Of a stretch of 64,000 nucleotides of DNA, positions 37,102-48,728 are shown piece after piece. The notes beneath the pieces are model-generated. The model did not search any database. It saw only the letters and a list, made by a program, of their open reading frames with translations, and had not been told where the DNA came from. The DNA is from Pholiota molesta (Eukaryota > Basidiomycota > Agaricomycetes > Agaricales > Strophariaceae): the NCBI GenBank assembly GCA_014925825.1, contig JACGCK010000035.1, positions 62,001 to 126,000 of the forward strand, in the 5' to 3' direction. The translations under genes and the position numbers were made by a program. Each line of letters starts with the position of its first letter. Position 1 is the stretch's first letter.

Positions 37102-39447
37102 TCAGTTCTTATAGACCGCCTATAACAACAAACTAAATCAGCAATCACACCCAACACTCCATGATACCCACTCACATTAATCTGCTCCCTAAACTCCTTC
37201 GCAATCCGCGCCCTCTGGATCTTCTGCGCGGCCGTCACCAGCCCGCTCTCCGGCGTCCACTCCTCCGGCGTCAGCACCACCGCCTGCAGCAGCTCCTGCG
37301 GCTTGAACCCGTTCTTCTTCCCCACCGCGTTCGCCTCCTTCAGGATCAGCGCCGCGACCGCCGGGTCCGCGCAGAGGTCCGCGAGCGGGCGGTGCGCGTC
37401 GTCGGGCCCGAGCGCCTGCCGCAGGTGCGCCTCGTGCGGGATGATGATCGCCATGGGCTGCTGCGCCTCGGGCGTCGCGTGCACGCAGATGTTCCCGACG
37501 AGGTTGCACGCTTTGAAGATGGACTCGAGCCGCTCGAGCGCGATGTACTACGGAGAGGAGGGGATGAGGGCGTGGCTATTAGTGGAGGATGGGCGGAGAC
37601 GTACCTCGCCAGAAGCCAGTTTGATCAGATTCTTTAACCTTATCCAACAAGAGATCAGAAATCATCGAAAGCGTACAGAACAGGATACCCACCGATCAAT
37701 CAGCGAAATCGTCCCATCGCTGTTCCACTGGCCGATATCCCCCGTCCGCAACCACCCGTCCGCGGTGAAGATATTCTCGTCCTCGTTCAGGTCCGGGCGC
37801 TTGTAGTACCCCTTCATCACCGACGGGCCGCGGATGCACACCTCGCCCTGCGGGGGGTCGTTCGCCGACACGTACCCCGCCTCGACGACGTCGCGCAGCT
37901 TGATCTCGATCGACGGGCACGGCAGGCCCACAGAGCCGTACCGCATCAGCTCCGGGGGCAGGATCGCACACATGCCACACGACTCCGTCATGCCGTAGCC
38001 TACGCAGCGCCCATGACGTCAACGGACGCAGCAAAGCTGAGAAATCCACGCACCTTGCAGCACAGTAACCAGCGCCGTGGTCAAGAACTCCTGCGTCTCG
38101 CGGCTGATCGCGGCGCCGCCACTCAGCGCGATGCGCAGCCGGCCACCCGTCGCAGCGCGCACGCCCGAGAGCACGACACTGTCCGCGAGCTGCGCGAGCA
38201 CAGGCAGGTTCTTCTTCTTCGCCGCCATCGCGCCGTTGAAGATGTTCTTCTTGATCGCGCCACCGGAGTGCACCTTCGCGAGGATGCCCTTGCGGATGGT
38301 CTCCCAGACCGCGGGCACGCCGACCATAATCGACGGCCGGAACGCCGCGATGTCGCCCTTGCAGTTCCGCACCGACGCGTCCGTGAGCGTCTTCACGCGC
38401 CCGTAGCCCGACGGCATCCCGACGAACACCATGCACATCTCCACGATGTACTCCAGCACATGCGCGAGCGGCAGGTACGCGAGGTAGCTGTCCTCGTACG
38501 TCAGGTGGTGGCCCAGCAGCTTGTACACGGAGCCCACGGACGCGACGAGGTTCGCGTGCGTGATGCTGACGCCCTTGGGGGCGCCGGTGCTGCCGCTGGT
38601 GTACATGATCAGCGCGAGGCTGTCTGCGGTGGGACGGCGGGCGTCGAGGGCGTCGAGCGGTAGGGCCCGGCCGATCTCGCGTAGCTTGTCCAGGCTGAAG
38701 ATTTGGATGGTGTCGCGCACGGCGTGGATGCGGTCGACAATGTCCTTGCTGGGCTCGCCGTCGAAGACGATGTACTGTATTGAAGGGGTGTTTGCGAGCA
38801 CTTTGTGCAGGGTGGGGAGGAGTTCGGCGTTGGTGAAGAGACCGATGCAGTTGGGCTCGTTGAGGGAGTGCGTGAGGCCGTCCACGCCAAGGGTATCATA
38901 AGCTGTCGCAATAGTAGTCGAAATAGATGCGCACGCATACGCAATGAGCTGCCAATTTGGGCTGGGTGCGGTGTGCCGTCAGGTGTCTGCGGGAGGGTAA
39001 AGGGACTGTGCAGACGTACCTGGTCTGCGCATACACATTGAACACGTCGTCCGCAGTCACCCCGAGGCTAACCAGCGCGCGCGCGATCTCGGACACGGCC
39101 TCCTTGAGCTCGACGAAGTTGATGTACTTGTAGTCGCTGAGCTCGAAGTACTTCCACTTCTTTTTCTCGGTCACTTCCTTGCCTTCGACGACCTTCTTGA
39201 CCTCCTTCTCCTCCTCAATGACACCGACGACGTCGCGCCAGCCCAGAGCTTTCCTGGTTCCGTGGGTGCGCGCGGCGTATAGGACAATGTCATAGACGGT
39301 GTCGATGCCTTCGAAGGGCTGCGTAACTAGCCCGTCCTTGGAGAGGTAGCAGCGCCGCGTGGGGCCCTCCCCTGGGCGAGCAGGGGGTTCGACCTCGACA
39401 GAGCCCAGGCCATAGTATCCAGGCTTGTTGGTGTTGATCTTGGACAT
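37102..39447 (-). CDS. Long-chain fatty-acid acyl-CoA synthetase
   Basis: Six exons on the minus strand code about 690 residues, with no break. It activates fatty acids with ATP and CoA to acyl-CoA, feeding lipid synthesis or beta-oxidation. The P-loop motif is YTSGSTGAPKGV (38566-38604 region). GYGMTES is the A5 motif just after an intron ending TGCGTAG. TGDIGQW and the fatty-acyl signature DGTISLIDRLKNLIKLASGE cover the linker; the latter is split by introns, including a 34-nt exon (37597-37630). The last exon is only 18 nt and gives AVYKN-stop, the common eukaryotic ending. The N-terminus (MSKINTNKPGYYGLG) has a KEVKKVVEGKEV charged loop and no targeting peptide that I can see. Codon third positions are strongly G/C. 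It resembles fungal Faa1/Faa4-type enzymes. Confidence 0.92.
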
Positions 39448-39550
39448 GGTGGTGGTTTGAGAGCAGGAAGACGAGCTGGAGCAGGCTCCCCCACGTCACG
39501 ATGTTGTACCTGTCACACCCCTAAGCAAGCTGCCGGCAATCTATCGACGG

Positions 39551-39776
39551 CAGACATCGCCAAGAAACGCCCTCTATACTATGTGAAGGAATCCAATAAG
39601 TTCTGCTAAGATCCAATACAATGGTCGCAAAGGTAGGGTTTCATCACAATGTCATAAAATACCATAAAATGCTTGGAACACTTCTGACGTTCGCAATGCA
39701 GTTTTTGAATAGAATCCATTAGAATGCAAGTTATTTCTTTACAAGGGTTTGCTGAGCTGAAATCCTACGCGAGGCA
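39551..39776 (-). repeat. Right copy of the inverted repeat flanking the acyl-CoA synthetase gene
   Basis: Reverse complement of the segment at 36387-36621, placed about 100 bases upstream of the start codon. The two copies face each other around the gene with a spacing of about 2.9 kb. I found no target-site duplication outside the pair. Confidence 0.85.
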
Positions 39777-40980
39777 ACCCAAAGTGGCAGTCACGGTCCC
39801 GGTCAACATTGACAGCGATGACATACATAGCACAGTCATATTGCCGAGCGCGTCAGTAATCCTCGAGCCGCAGTCACGAAAAGCAGAAGATGAGCAATCC
39901 AAGTTTATTGGACTCGATGCTTCATCGAGGCACACGACCGTGACGTTCAACGTACATATCAATGCATTTCCATTTGTTTTTGCCAAGTTTTTGCTCACCT
40001 CAATGAAGTGACATTGAAGGAGAGATGAGCAATAAATAAGAGGCTCGTGCTCGGACGACTCAATGAAATCTGAAGTCAGTTGACCCGTCACATACTTAAG
40101 TTCATAACATTGTTATCCAAGACTATTCCAAGTATGTATATGTATAACGCAGAACGCAGAACGGACGCTATTTCACCTTGGCGCCCCATTCATATTTCTC
40201 CAGACTCCAGCTTTGCACGAAGCTTCATATTCGTGATCCAACCCCAAGGGCCAAGACTGCGCAGCGGCGGTAGCGCCAATTCAATAAGGCTGTCACGCCG
40301 ATAGCGCCATACATAAAAATTTTGACAATACAAAAATGACACGACCCGAGGCCCGAGGTGCTATTCAGATGGCGGAGTTTCGGTAATTTACGTTCATTTG
40401 TTGGATGCAACAACAGCTTACCCAGAGCTTGCCCAGAGCTTACCACGGGCTTCCATCACTTTTGCTCAGGCAACCAGTTCTTTGCACTATCTCCACGCGT
40501 CGCGCTGCCCAAACGACGCGTCGATTTCGAGGAACAACACGCTTTTCTTCGAAGAACGACTTACGATTTCCTTCATTATGCCAAAGCGCGTCGAGCACAG
40601 CAGCAAGATAGGGTGATCTCGTCGTTGAAGGCTATTCCGTGGAGCTAGGCAGACGCCAAAGGTTTTAAGTGAGTAATTTATTGTTCTGCCGTCGAAATCT
40701 TGGTGAAATACACAAAGCCTTGCATATACTATCAAAGCACCGACGACGAGGTAGAATAACGTGCTCTTCGCTCAGCACGTACTGTTCTATAATTATGAAT
40801 TCAAATCTTACCAACCCGACTTCCTACTTATCTGTTACTTCATGCAGATTATGAAAGGACCATCTGATGCGTGAGGCTTCGAGCTCGAACTTGCGGCCGG
40901 ATCCGAACGGAGTGGTATCGCATTCTCTTACAAGTTGAACTCGGGACAAACCCGGGATCCCTTACACTCCTCTACCCATT
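39777..40980. other. Intergenic; no gene recognised
   Basis: Open frames are short or of repetitive character. Near 40418-40450 the unit CCCAGAGCTT(A/G) is repeated. I see no conserved domain. Confidence 0.35.
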
Positions 40981-40982
40981 GG

Positions 40983-41210
40983 ACAGGATCGAGTTGGACA
41001 TGAAGACCATACATAACCATCAACGGAGCCTCCAGGAGCAGCCCATTAACCTTCTCGGTCGTCGTGTCTTTTCTCATGACATAAAGATGTGTCTGCACAG
41101 GATCGAGTTGGACATGAAGACCATACATAACCATCAACGGAGCCTCCAGGAGCAGCCCATTGACTATCTCGGTCGTCGTATCTTTTCTCATGACATAAAG
41201 ATGTGTCTGC
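40983..41210 (+). repeat. Two-copy 114-bp tandem repeat
   Basis: The stretch starting GATCGAGTTGGACATGAAG at 40987 begins again at 41101. The two copies differ at a few bases only, such as AACCTTCTCGG versus GACTATCTCGG. The period is 114 bases, exactly 38 codons, and one frame stays open through both (units RIELDMKTIHNHQ to HDIKMCLH). I do not recognise the peptide. Confidence 0.8.
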
Positions 41211-42327
41211 ATCATCTGCTGTCATGTGGTTTCAGCTCCTCGGCCGCGAATTCTCTCTATGGCTGTCGACATTTCGCCGCCTTCTGATATCTGATCTGTT
41301 CTACGATCATGCTACACCGCTTTATCAGTTTCTCGGCACTGTGGTCAGCAAAGGCCTACGGATCATGGCTCAATCAACATCTGAAGTCTGCTGACGCTGA
41401 AAAAAACTCCATTCAACGACATGGCGGCCTTCATTTGGATTCAGGACTTCGGGAGCCATCTCTACTTGGCTATAGGGTTCTCTCCGCCAATCTCCATTTC
41501 GTATTCGTATTTCGGTTCCCATCCTTTAACTGACAGATATCTCAACGTCTTCTTCGAGCCATATATAGTGACTTCAACTTATCCGCCTCTAATCCGCCGA
41601 CTGTCCATCTCGTCCTGAGGCCTGAGAGTTAATCATCCTGGGAACGAATCCTTTTGTTTTGTGCTTTGATCCGATATGCCCAGGTCATGAAAGCTTCAGA
41701 TGGTTTGTAGGATAGCTGGAATGCTTGCGCTTCTACTGATGCATATTCAGCACACGATGCACACCGTTACGCAATGACGACATAGTCTGACTCTCTGCGC
41801 AGCCGCTTCTGTCAGGTCACTTTTCTAATTGACTCATGGGCTTTCGCCGCGTTGCGATTGGCGGACCGCCACCCCCACCGGTACATACAGCCCACTAAGA
41901 GCGCTCCGGAATCCTGGCCGGACATTACTCTTTTTAGTCTAGATGCCACATTCGGCCACATAGGTGCGGAAAATGGTATTCTGATACCTTCGGAAATATC
42001 TTGCAGTGCACACCACCAAAACAAGGCCATCTCAAGACGGATTCCTTAAAACTCTCCGCCCCTCCTTCTTTTCTTTTCCATGGTCAATGCCCTCCGCATT
42101 CCCTCCATCCATCATCAACCGCCAGGATATCTTGCACCAGCTTTGGAAAAGGTGGGTTGCATTTCCTTCTACTCAACAAATCGCCACAATTTTGCATATC
42201 AGCGCTCCTGACTCACTGATTGACGTAACTCTATCAAAGGTCGAGTACATTCGCAAACCCAGTCATACCCCAACCCAAGCCCATGTTAGTTTTTATATAC
42301 TCTATACTCTATCTTGACTCGAGCTCA
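41211..42327. other. Intergenic; upstream region of the first caspase gene
   Basis: No supported gene. The 5' part of caspase gene 1 may begin here (an ATG at 42080 opens a frame into pyrimidine-rich sequence), but I could not connect it. Confidence 0.35.
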
Positions 42328-44561
42328 TGAGGTCTGTACGCCCCCAGGGAAAAGATCCAACTGTTTGCCCTGTTGGTTGGCATCAACAAATATCAGTCAT
42401 CAGGGGCGAGTTACCAACCCTCCGGGGCGCAGTGGCCGACGCGCACGGGTTCCAGTCGTATTTGCAGAACGTCCTCAAGATTCCAAATGCCAAATCGCCG
42501 TCCTGACGGATGAGCTCGCCACGCGCTCCGCCATCATTGGCGCTCTCAAAGACATCCGTGACGACGACCGCATTGACCGGGGCGACGCCATACTCGTCTA
42601 CTACGCCGGTCATGGGACGCAGGTAAACCCCCCGTGAATTGGGAATCCGGTGGACCAGATGTCCAGATCCAAGCCATTGTTCCTTACGACTGCGACGTCG
42701 TTGATGTCAAATCCGGTCAGCATGTGGCGCCTATTCACGACCGTGTGCTAGAAGTTCTGCTTGCCAACATCGCGGACAAGAAGGGCGATAATATTGTGAG
42801 TTTTAATTCAGTCCATATTAGCAGCGATCCAGCAGTATAACTTGTATCATTCTGTGATAGACCGTCATCATGGATTGCTGCCACTCTGCCTCCGGTACAA
42901 GGGCGGTTCGCAGTGATGGGGTCTCCCAGGCGCGCTCGGTGGTTCTTCCTTCGCGGATCTACCCCGAGGAGCTCGATAGCGATATCTTGGATTCTGTGTC
43001 GGGTGCAAGGGGCAACTGCATCCCTTCCAGGTTTCGACACCGCGGTTTGGGATCACACGTTCTCCTCGCCGCATGTAGAGCCACCCAACTAGCGATAGAA
43101 AGGAATGGGCGCGGACGCTTCTCCGAAACACTCCTTAAGCTGCTAAACGACGTCCCGCCAGAACAGTTGAAATACTCTGAAATCCTAAAGCATCCAGGTT
43201 TCGATCGCTTCCCAGAGTATGTATATTTGATGTTGACCTCCGATATCATAAATGGTGTACTAAATATCTACAGTCAGGACCCTCAATGCGAAGGAATAAA
43301 TACAGATCGGACATTATTCAACGCCAAGGCTCTTCTCGCTCCACGCAAGGTGTTTCCCATTTCCTACAACAAGCACGCAAATCATCAACATGGCCAATAT
43401 GTTGTTCACGGCGGAACGATACACAACATTACGCCCGATTGCGAATTCGCCGTTTATCGTGAGTCGGATGTCCAATTCGCAAATCGGATCGGTGTCCTCC
43501 ATGTCGACAAGCTCCAATCTTTCTCGTTTTTGGCCAAAGTTCCATCTAACGCGCCCAAATTCGACCTGGCCCATCCAACCATTGCGATTCAGAGCAGCCC
43601 CCGACGAAAGGAAGACCTACGAATCCGTATCCCTCCCAATGACGAATTTCAACGCATCTATCACGACCTCGCCGAGAACCCCGCTTTGAAGAACGACATC
43701 GAATCCATCTCTCTCGTTGAGGAATCGCAGGATGCCCACGTCGAAATAAGGTCGCCTCACAAGGATGCCGTCAAATTCACCATGCACTCGCCTAGCGCTG
43801 GCGACGTGGCTTCCCACGAATTCAGTCACGTCGTGGACGTAGAAAATCTAAACGTTTTGGCTGACGTTCTTTCTAAAATGGTCCACTTTTATCGCGAACT
43901 CAAATGCATCGATAACAATCCGGAAATCTCGCGCCACATTGATATCGAATTTTACAAGCTACGGTCAATATATGAAACCGATGAAGCAACGGTTCAAGAA
44001 GAGCGACTGGAACCTTTCGGCCCGAACCTATACGCCAAAGGCTGCATTAGCGTGCTTGTTTCAGATGAAGAAGGCGAGGAGGTGTTACCTTACGGAATGA
44101 GAATCATCAACAAGTCTGGCAACGACCTTCACGCAAATCTGTTCTATTTCAACAGTAGTGATCTCAGTATATGTGCGTATGATTTTGTTCCTGACAATCA
44201 TCCCAACTTATTAACGTTCCGCGCAATATTCTCAGCAGCTTGCGTTAAACCGCATACGAGCTTTAACGACAACGCTCTCGATGTTCCTCTCAAAAGTCAC
44301 GGTGGCAGTTTGGCGGTCGGCTACGGAGCGGCAGGATACCACCCCTTAGGCTTTGAGATCAAAAATGGATTAGATGTCGATGTTGGATTCCTCAAGATCT
44401 ACTTGTCCACGCAACCTGCCAAGATGGTCCATCTTCCTCAATCGTCGCCGTTTTCTTCAACGCGCGCATTGAAACACTTAGACTTTACTGGCCGTAAACG
44501 ACGCCCCCTAGTATCTTGGACTGACATTGTTATTCCTATTATCCAGCAGCGGCAACATTAG
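42328..44561 (+). CDS. Caspase-domain (metacaspase-like) protease, gene 1, with three frame breaks
   Basis: A C14-type peptidase with a His/Cys dyad: His in VYYAGHGTQ (42598-42624) and Cys in IMDCCHSAS (42865-42895). Homology to gene 3 runs from LFALLVGINKY to the end. Three single bases appear lost in the first exon: near 42410 (CCCTCC), near 42490 (GCCAAATCG) and near 42630 (AACCCCCCGTG). After the intron at 42796-42859 the frame is intact for 563 residues. The long C-terminal region has the conserved blocks QDPQCEG, LFNAKxL, GGTIHNITPD and YGMRIINKS. Its end reads NGLDVDVGFLKIYLST and IVIPIIQQRQH. Translation start is uncertain; 42328 is the nearest ATG, in a GAGGTCTGT context like the short first exons of genes 3-5. 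If the losses are base-call errors, this is a full protease. Confidence 0.72.
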
Positions 44562-44818
44562 AGTTCTCGCAAACATGTATTTCGCCTTTCAATCCTTCGA
44601 CGACAGTTCCCAAAGCATGGCTGCTGTTTCATCGATATTAGACCAAGCATTAATTCAAGCGCTTCCCATTTGCTCTGTATTTTAGATGATATATGTGACT
44701 AAATTGTAAAGTAAAATTATGAATTAATAATGTATTTCTATCGTAGTGTCGTCTATTACAAACTGAAGTGATAATGATGAAGAAGGGAGAGCGCCCGGAG
44801 CTTCCGATCTCTGGTTTC
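44562..44818. other. Convergent 3' ends of caspase genes 1 and 2
   Basis: AT-rich 257-bp gap between two tail-to-tail genes; must contain both 3' untranslated regions. No gene. Confidence 0.5.
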
Positions 44819-47268
44819 TCACATCGGCACCTGCACTATGGTTGCCGTCTTCACCATCCACTTTTCCACGTCTTCCACTTCCTGCCTCTCAGGTAATAGA
44901 CCGGGACCGCGGCTGCCCTCGAACGGTGATTCCTGAATGATATTCTGGAAGTTGCCCGGGCGCGTAGACAAGAACAGCCGAAGGAACCCAACGTCCTTGC
45001 TTTGCCCGTCGGGTATAACGAACACCCATGGCCTGCTGCCGCCATTACCGTAGCCAATTGTGAGATGGGCCTTGGGAGGAAGGGCGGCGTCGACGCCTAT
45101 TTTGAGTCGGTTGGGTTCTGGAGACGGATTGGGGTCAGGGTTAGGATTGTCGAGGGTTGTGGAAGACTCGTCGCCGCTAGGGAAAGGGTTGAATGCCTGC
45201 TCAATTTCCATGTTGGATATCAACCGGCCGTGGCCTGCGCCGAGGGAGGGGAATATATTTCAGCTGTGTTAAGATATTCATAAGTTTGGGTACTGTAAGC
45301 GATGTTTACATTCAAAACTCACTGATCGTAAAATCACTAGGATCAAAGTAGAACAAATAGGGATACAGCACGCTATCCGAGTCGTTGAATACGTTGATGC
45401 CAAAACAGCTGTCATCGTTCAATTGTATCGTCGCCGGCTCCTGAACGATCAGATTCTCGCTGACGGGGCGTAAATCTGCGTAGTCGTCGAAGTCATCCGC
45501 TTGCAGTGCCCTCACTTCCATTCGGACATCCTGAGCGCTATCCGGTGCTGTGCGCGTGAGATGGTAATAGAAATGGCGGGCGGCATTCACGACCTTCTGT
45601 AGGGTGGCTGGGTCACTTCTGTTGACCGTATGGCGGAGCCGAGAGCCAATGTGCGTGATGACTGCATCGTTGCGTCGATCGAAGTAGATGGTATCGTTTT
45701 GGATGGTAAGTTCGAGAGTACACTGTGCCGGGTCATCGACGATTTTGAATAATGGTGTTTGCTGGTTGTCGGAGAGAAACATTGATTCTAGCCAAACTTT
45801 CTCTTTCGCGTAAATAGATATGGAGCGCGGCACACCGTCAACAGCCTTGCAGTAGAAGCGCCGTGGTGGGCGGAACTGTGGAGAATGCGGGGGTGGCTCG
45901 AGTATGGAGGAGAAGATGTTGACGGAAGTGACCACTAGATATCCAAGAGGCGGATTAGGCTGGAAACGACTATCGAGGAGGTCCATTTTGTGAACTGCGA
46001 AGCGAGAGCCAATTGTAATGCCCTGCGCTGAACCGGCTTCGAGAGTCATCTTTCCAGCCGCTCGGTTTGCGTAGATAAACGCTGTGTCGGCGCCAGATCC
46101 TTTATTACCGAATAACAATCGGTTCACGCCTTCGCCTTCGCAATGGGGTGTTTGACTGAATAGGAATTTTGAGAAAATATACAGGACGTATACTATAAAT
46201 GACTCACTTTTTTGGCATCGTCAATTTGTCCATCAAGGATCGATAAGTAAGCGTTTCCATGTCGTTGCTCATGAGGATTTTGAGGAGGTTATAGGTGAAA
46301 AGACCGCGCTTGCTCTTCGGATCTTCCCAGGCCATTTGTTCTCGTCCACAGGCAGCCAGGAGAACATGAGATGCGCGGAACCGTCCTGAATATCTTTCGA
46401 CATCCTGATCGCTGCTCATATCCGTCTCCCAGATATCTCGGTCAGTTGAGTTCATGAGTGGAGGAGGGTCGTCCATTTGTCGTGGGATGTAGCCTTCGCT
46501 GCCCGTGCTGCCACGATTCATGCCGGCTGAGCTACAGCAATCTAATATGACGGTCTTCAACTCGAGTGAGCACCACAAAGGCGACAATATAACCGTGAAT
46601 TAACCACTCACAATGTGACTACCTTTTCGGGATGATATCTGATTTAGAAGGCCAGAAATTGTACGATCCGGAATACCAGAGACGATCGATGCCACGCCTT
46701 TCCCCTCCCTTTTCTGCGTGCCAATGTCGCTGGGACACAACATTTCTATCCTTCCGGTGGGTGTATACCAGTCCTTCCAATCCGATGGTATTGTCTCCTG
46801 TGCGCCGTGGCCAGCGTAGTAGATGATTATTTCGACGTTGTCCTTTTCGTATGTTTGGGTGTCTCGAAGAAATCGAAAGCCGTCAAGGATGCTCTGCCGG
46901 GATGCCCGCTCGTCCCGGAGACTGTAGATGTTTTCCGTCGGGACCTGCAGCCTTGTCGTTAAGAACTGCTCAAAAGCATCTGCATCGCCGACTGCTCCTG
47001 TGAGATTGCTGTATTCAGATGATCCCCCAGTGTATGTGTTGATGCCAATGACCAATGCTAGGATGTGAGGTGGATTTTGTCTATCAAAATCGTCAGACTT
47101 TTGGTGACATATCAAGCTATGCAAGACTTACATGGGTCTCGTGGAATCCAGTGGGTCCCTAAACGTTGCCAAGGGGGGTCAATTGAAATTGCATCGTCGG
47201 TAAAGAGATACGCACTGAGTTTTCTTCTGGCTACCCACATTCCCAGTCATCGTTTGAGAGGAAGACAT
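44819..47268 (-). CDS. Caspase-domain protease, gene 2, divergent and on the opposite strand
   Basis: The N-terminus is MSSSQTMTGNVGS, then a small exon, then the peptidase domain. The dyad His is in IIYYAGHGAQ and the dyad Cys in VILDCCSSAG, so the residue after Cys is Ser where genes 1 and 3 have His. The TGDA-type loop reads GAVGDADAFEQFL. The C-terminal region is related to the other genes but well diverged: NRLLFGNKG, LFYFDPSDFTI, LTIGYGNGG, KDVGFLRLFLST and FQNIIQESPF. A phase-1 intron (donor GTGAGT at about 45320) joins SDFTIS to GHGRLISN using the CGCAG acceptor; the nearer CACAG acceptor would bring a stop. No frame break was seen. It is the only minus-strand member and the most divergent. 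Confidence 0.82.
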
Positions 47269-48728
47269 TTCGATTCCGGAGAATGATGAAGGACCAGTGG
47301 CAAGGCAGTGCGGCAGCCGCTGGCAGCCCGCCAGCTTCGGGAAATGCGCTTCAACACGGGTACAACACGCTGAATTAATAATACTTACTTGAGTTTGGAA
47401 ACCATCCGAGTCCGACGTCCGTGGCTTGGTCCGGAGTCGTGTCCAGATTGTGTCCCCGTGTAAAGTATGATACAACTTCTGAGCGCGCATGTGTGATATG
47501 TCATCAAAATTTGTCAGACTTGTATTATGTATAGCATTTGTTTGCCACAAACCTCTTCTGTTGAATTTTCTTAGAATTCTGACTCCCAGTTTTGTTTCCA
47601 GAGGCTTTCAATCGCATCAAATGAACGCATTTCTTTACATCCTCGGACTCGCCTGATCCACCATACCCATGACGAAGGAAGTTCGGACTACGCCTGCAAA
47701 TTTATTCGCCACCTGCGTATTTCGAAACACGACACTTGCACTACACAAGAAGATTTCTGACAGTGGCAGTGTCAAGGTTCAACAGCCCTTTGGACTACCA
47801 ATATTGCTGCGGAAAGCCGTAGTCTCTTAGGAAAGCCGCAGTTGAGAGGAGAAACTTGCTTTTGAAGCTTCGGGATCGTGTCCAGAAACACGCTAGTGCA
47901 TCATATGTTGCGGAATTGCTTCGGAATGCACACCTTCGATGTGTACGTCCGTTGTGTGTATGTCTCATTTAAATCCGATATCTCTGATGCTGCTTCGAAT
48001 AGATCTTGAGCGCTTGAGCGCTTATAGTATGGATATGTCCATCTTGAATGACTCGGGACTACCTTGCCTATCTTAGTTATCAAATGTCGGACATGTACAA
48101 CTTGGAGTATGTGTGTCGCCGAATCTCTGGGCCGTAAATCCTGCTGATTGTTAATTTCAGTCTATTTTCCGCAGGTGGCGTTAGCATGGTGGCACTTGGA
48201 ATCACATTAACAACGTGTCCTTCCCATGAGACTGACGCCTGGGCGTTAGAATGACGTCGTGGGATCTATATTGGTGTGAATTTCACAGCTTTTTTCATGC
48301 GTTACTGAACAGCCTCCCCATCTATAGTAGTCTGCCATCGCCCGTTCTCGTCGCAAGCGGTTGGAGCGCCATCATACTTGCGAAATAAAGGCAACCTGGA
48401 GGCATGTCAGAAGTTTAAAGGCGTCGTCTCCCTGCTCTTGCACAACTCCACTGATACATTATTAAGCACCAACGTCAACCGCGACGAAATTTAGTTTCAG
48501 ACTTTCAAAAGGTACGTGGCCTGTTTCTATGAATTATGCCTCTTATTCATGTATAGCAAGTTCTTATCGTTGTTTGATTAGAACCCACGGTACACCTCAA
48601 GAAGATCCCAGGATCATCCGCGTAAGTTATTCTTGGTCCGTATATCATACAAGCTGGCCTGATGACTGATGACTGTTTGCCCATAGGTTGACTACATCCA
48701 GGAGGACTTGATTTCGACTTCGAACGTT
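47269..48728. other. Divergent promoter region between caspase genes 2 and 3
   Basis: No gene supported. Genes 2 and 3 are transcribed away from each other across 1.46 kb. Parts near 48100-48730 resemble flanks of genes 4 and 5 (for example the block ending just before ATGACAAG). Confidence 0.45.
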
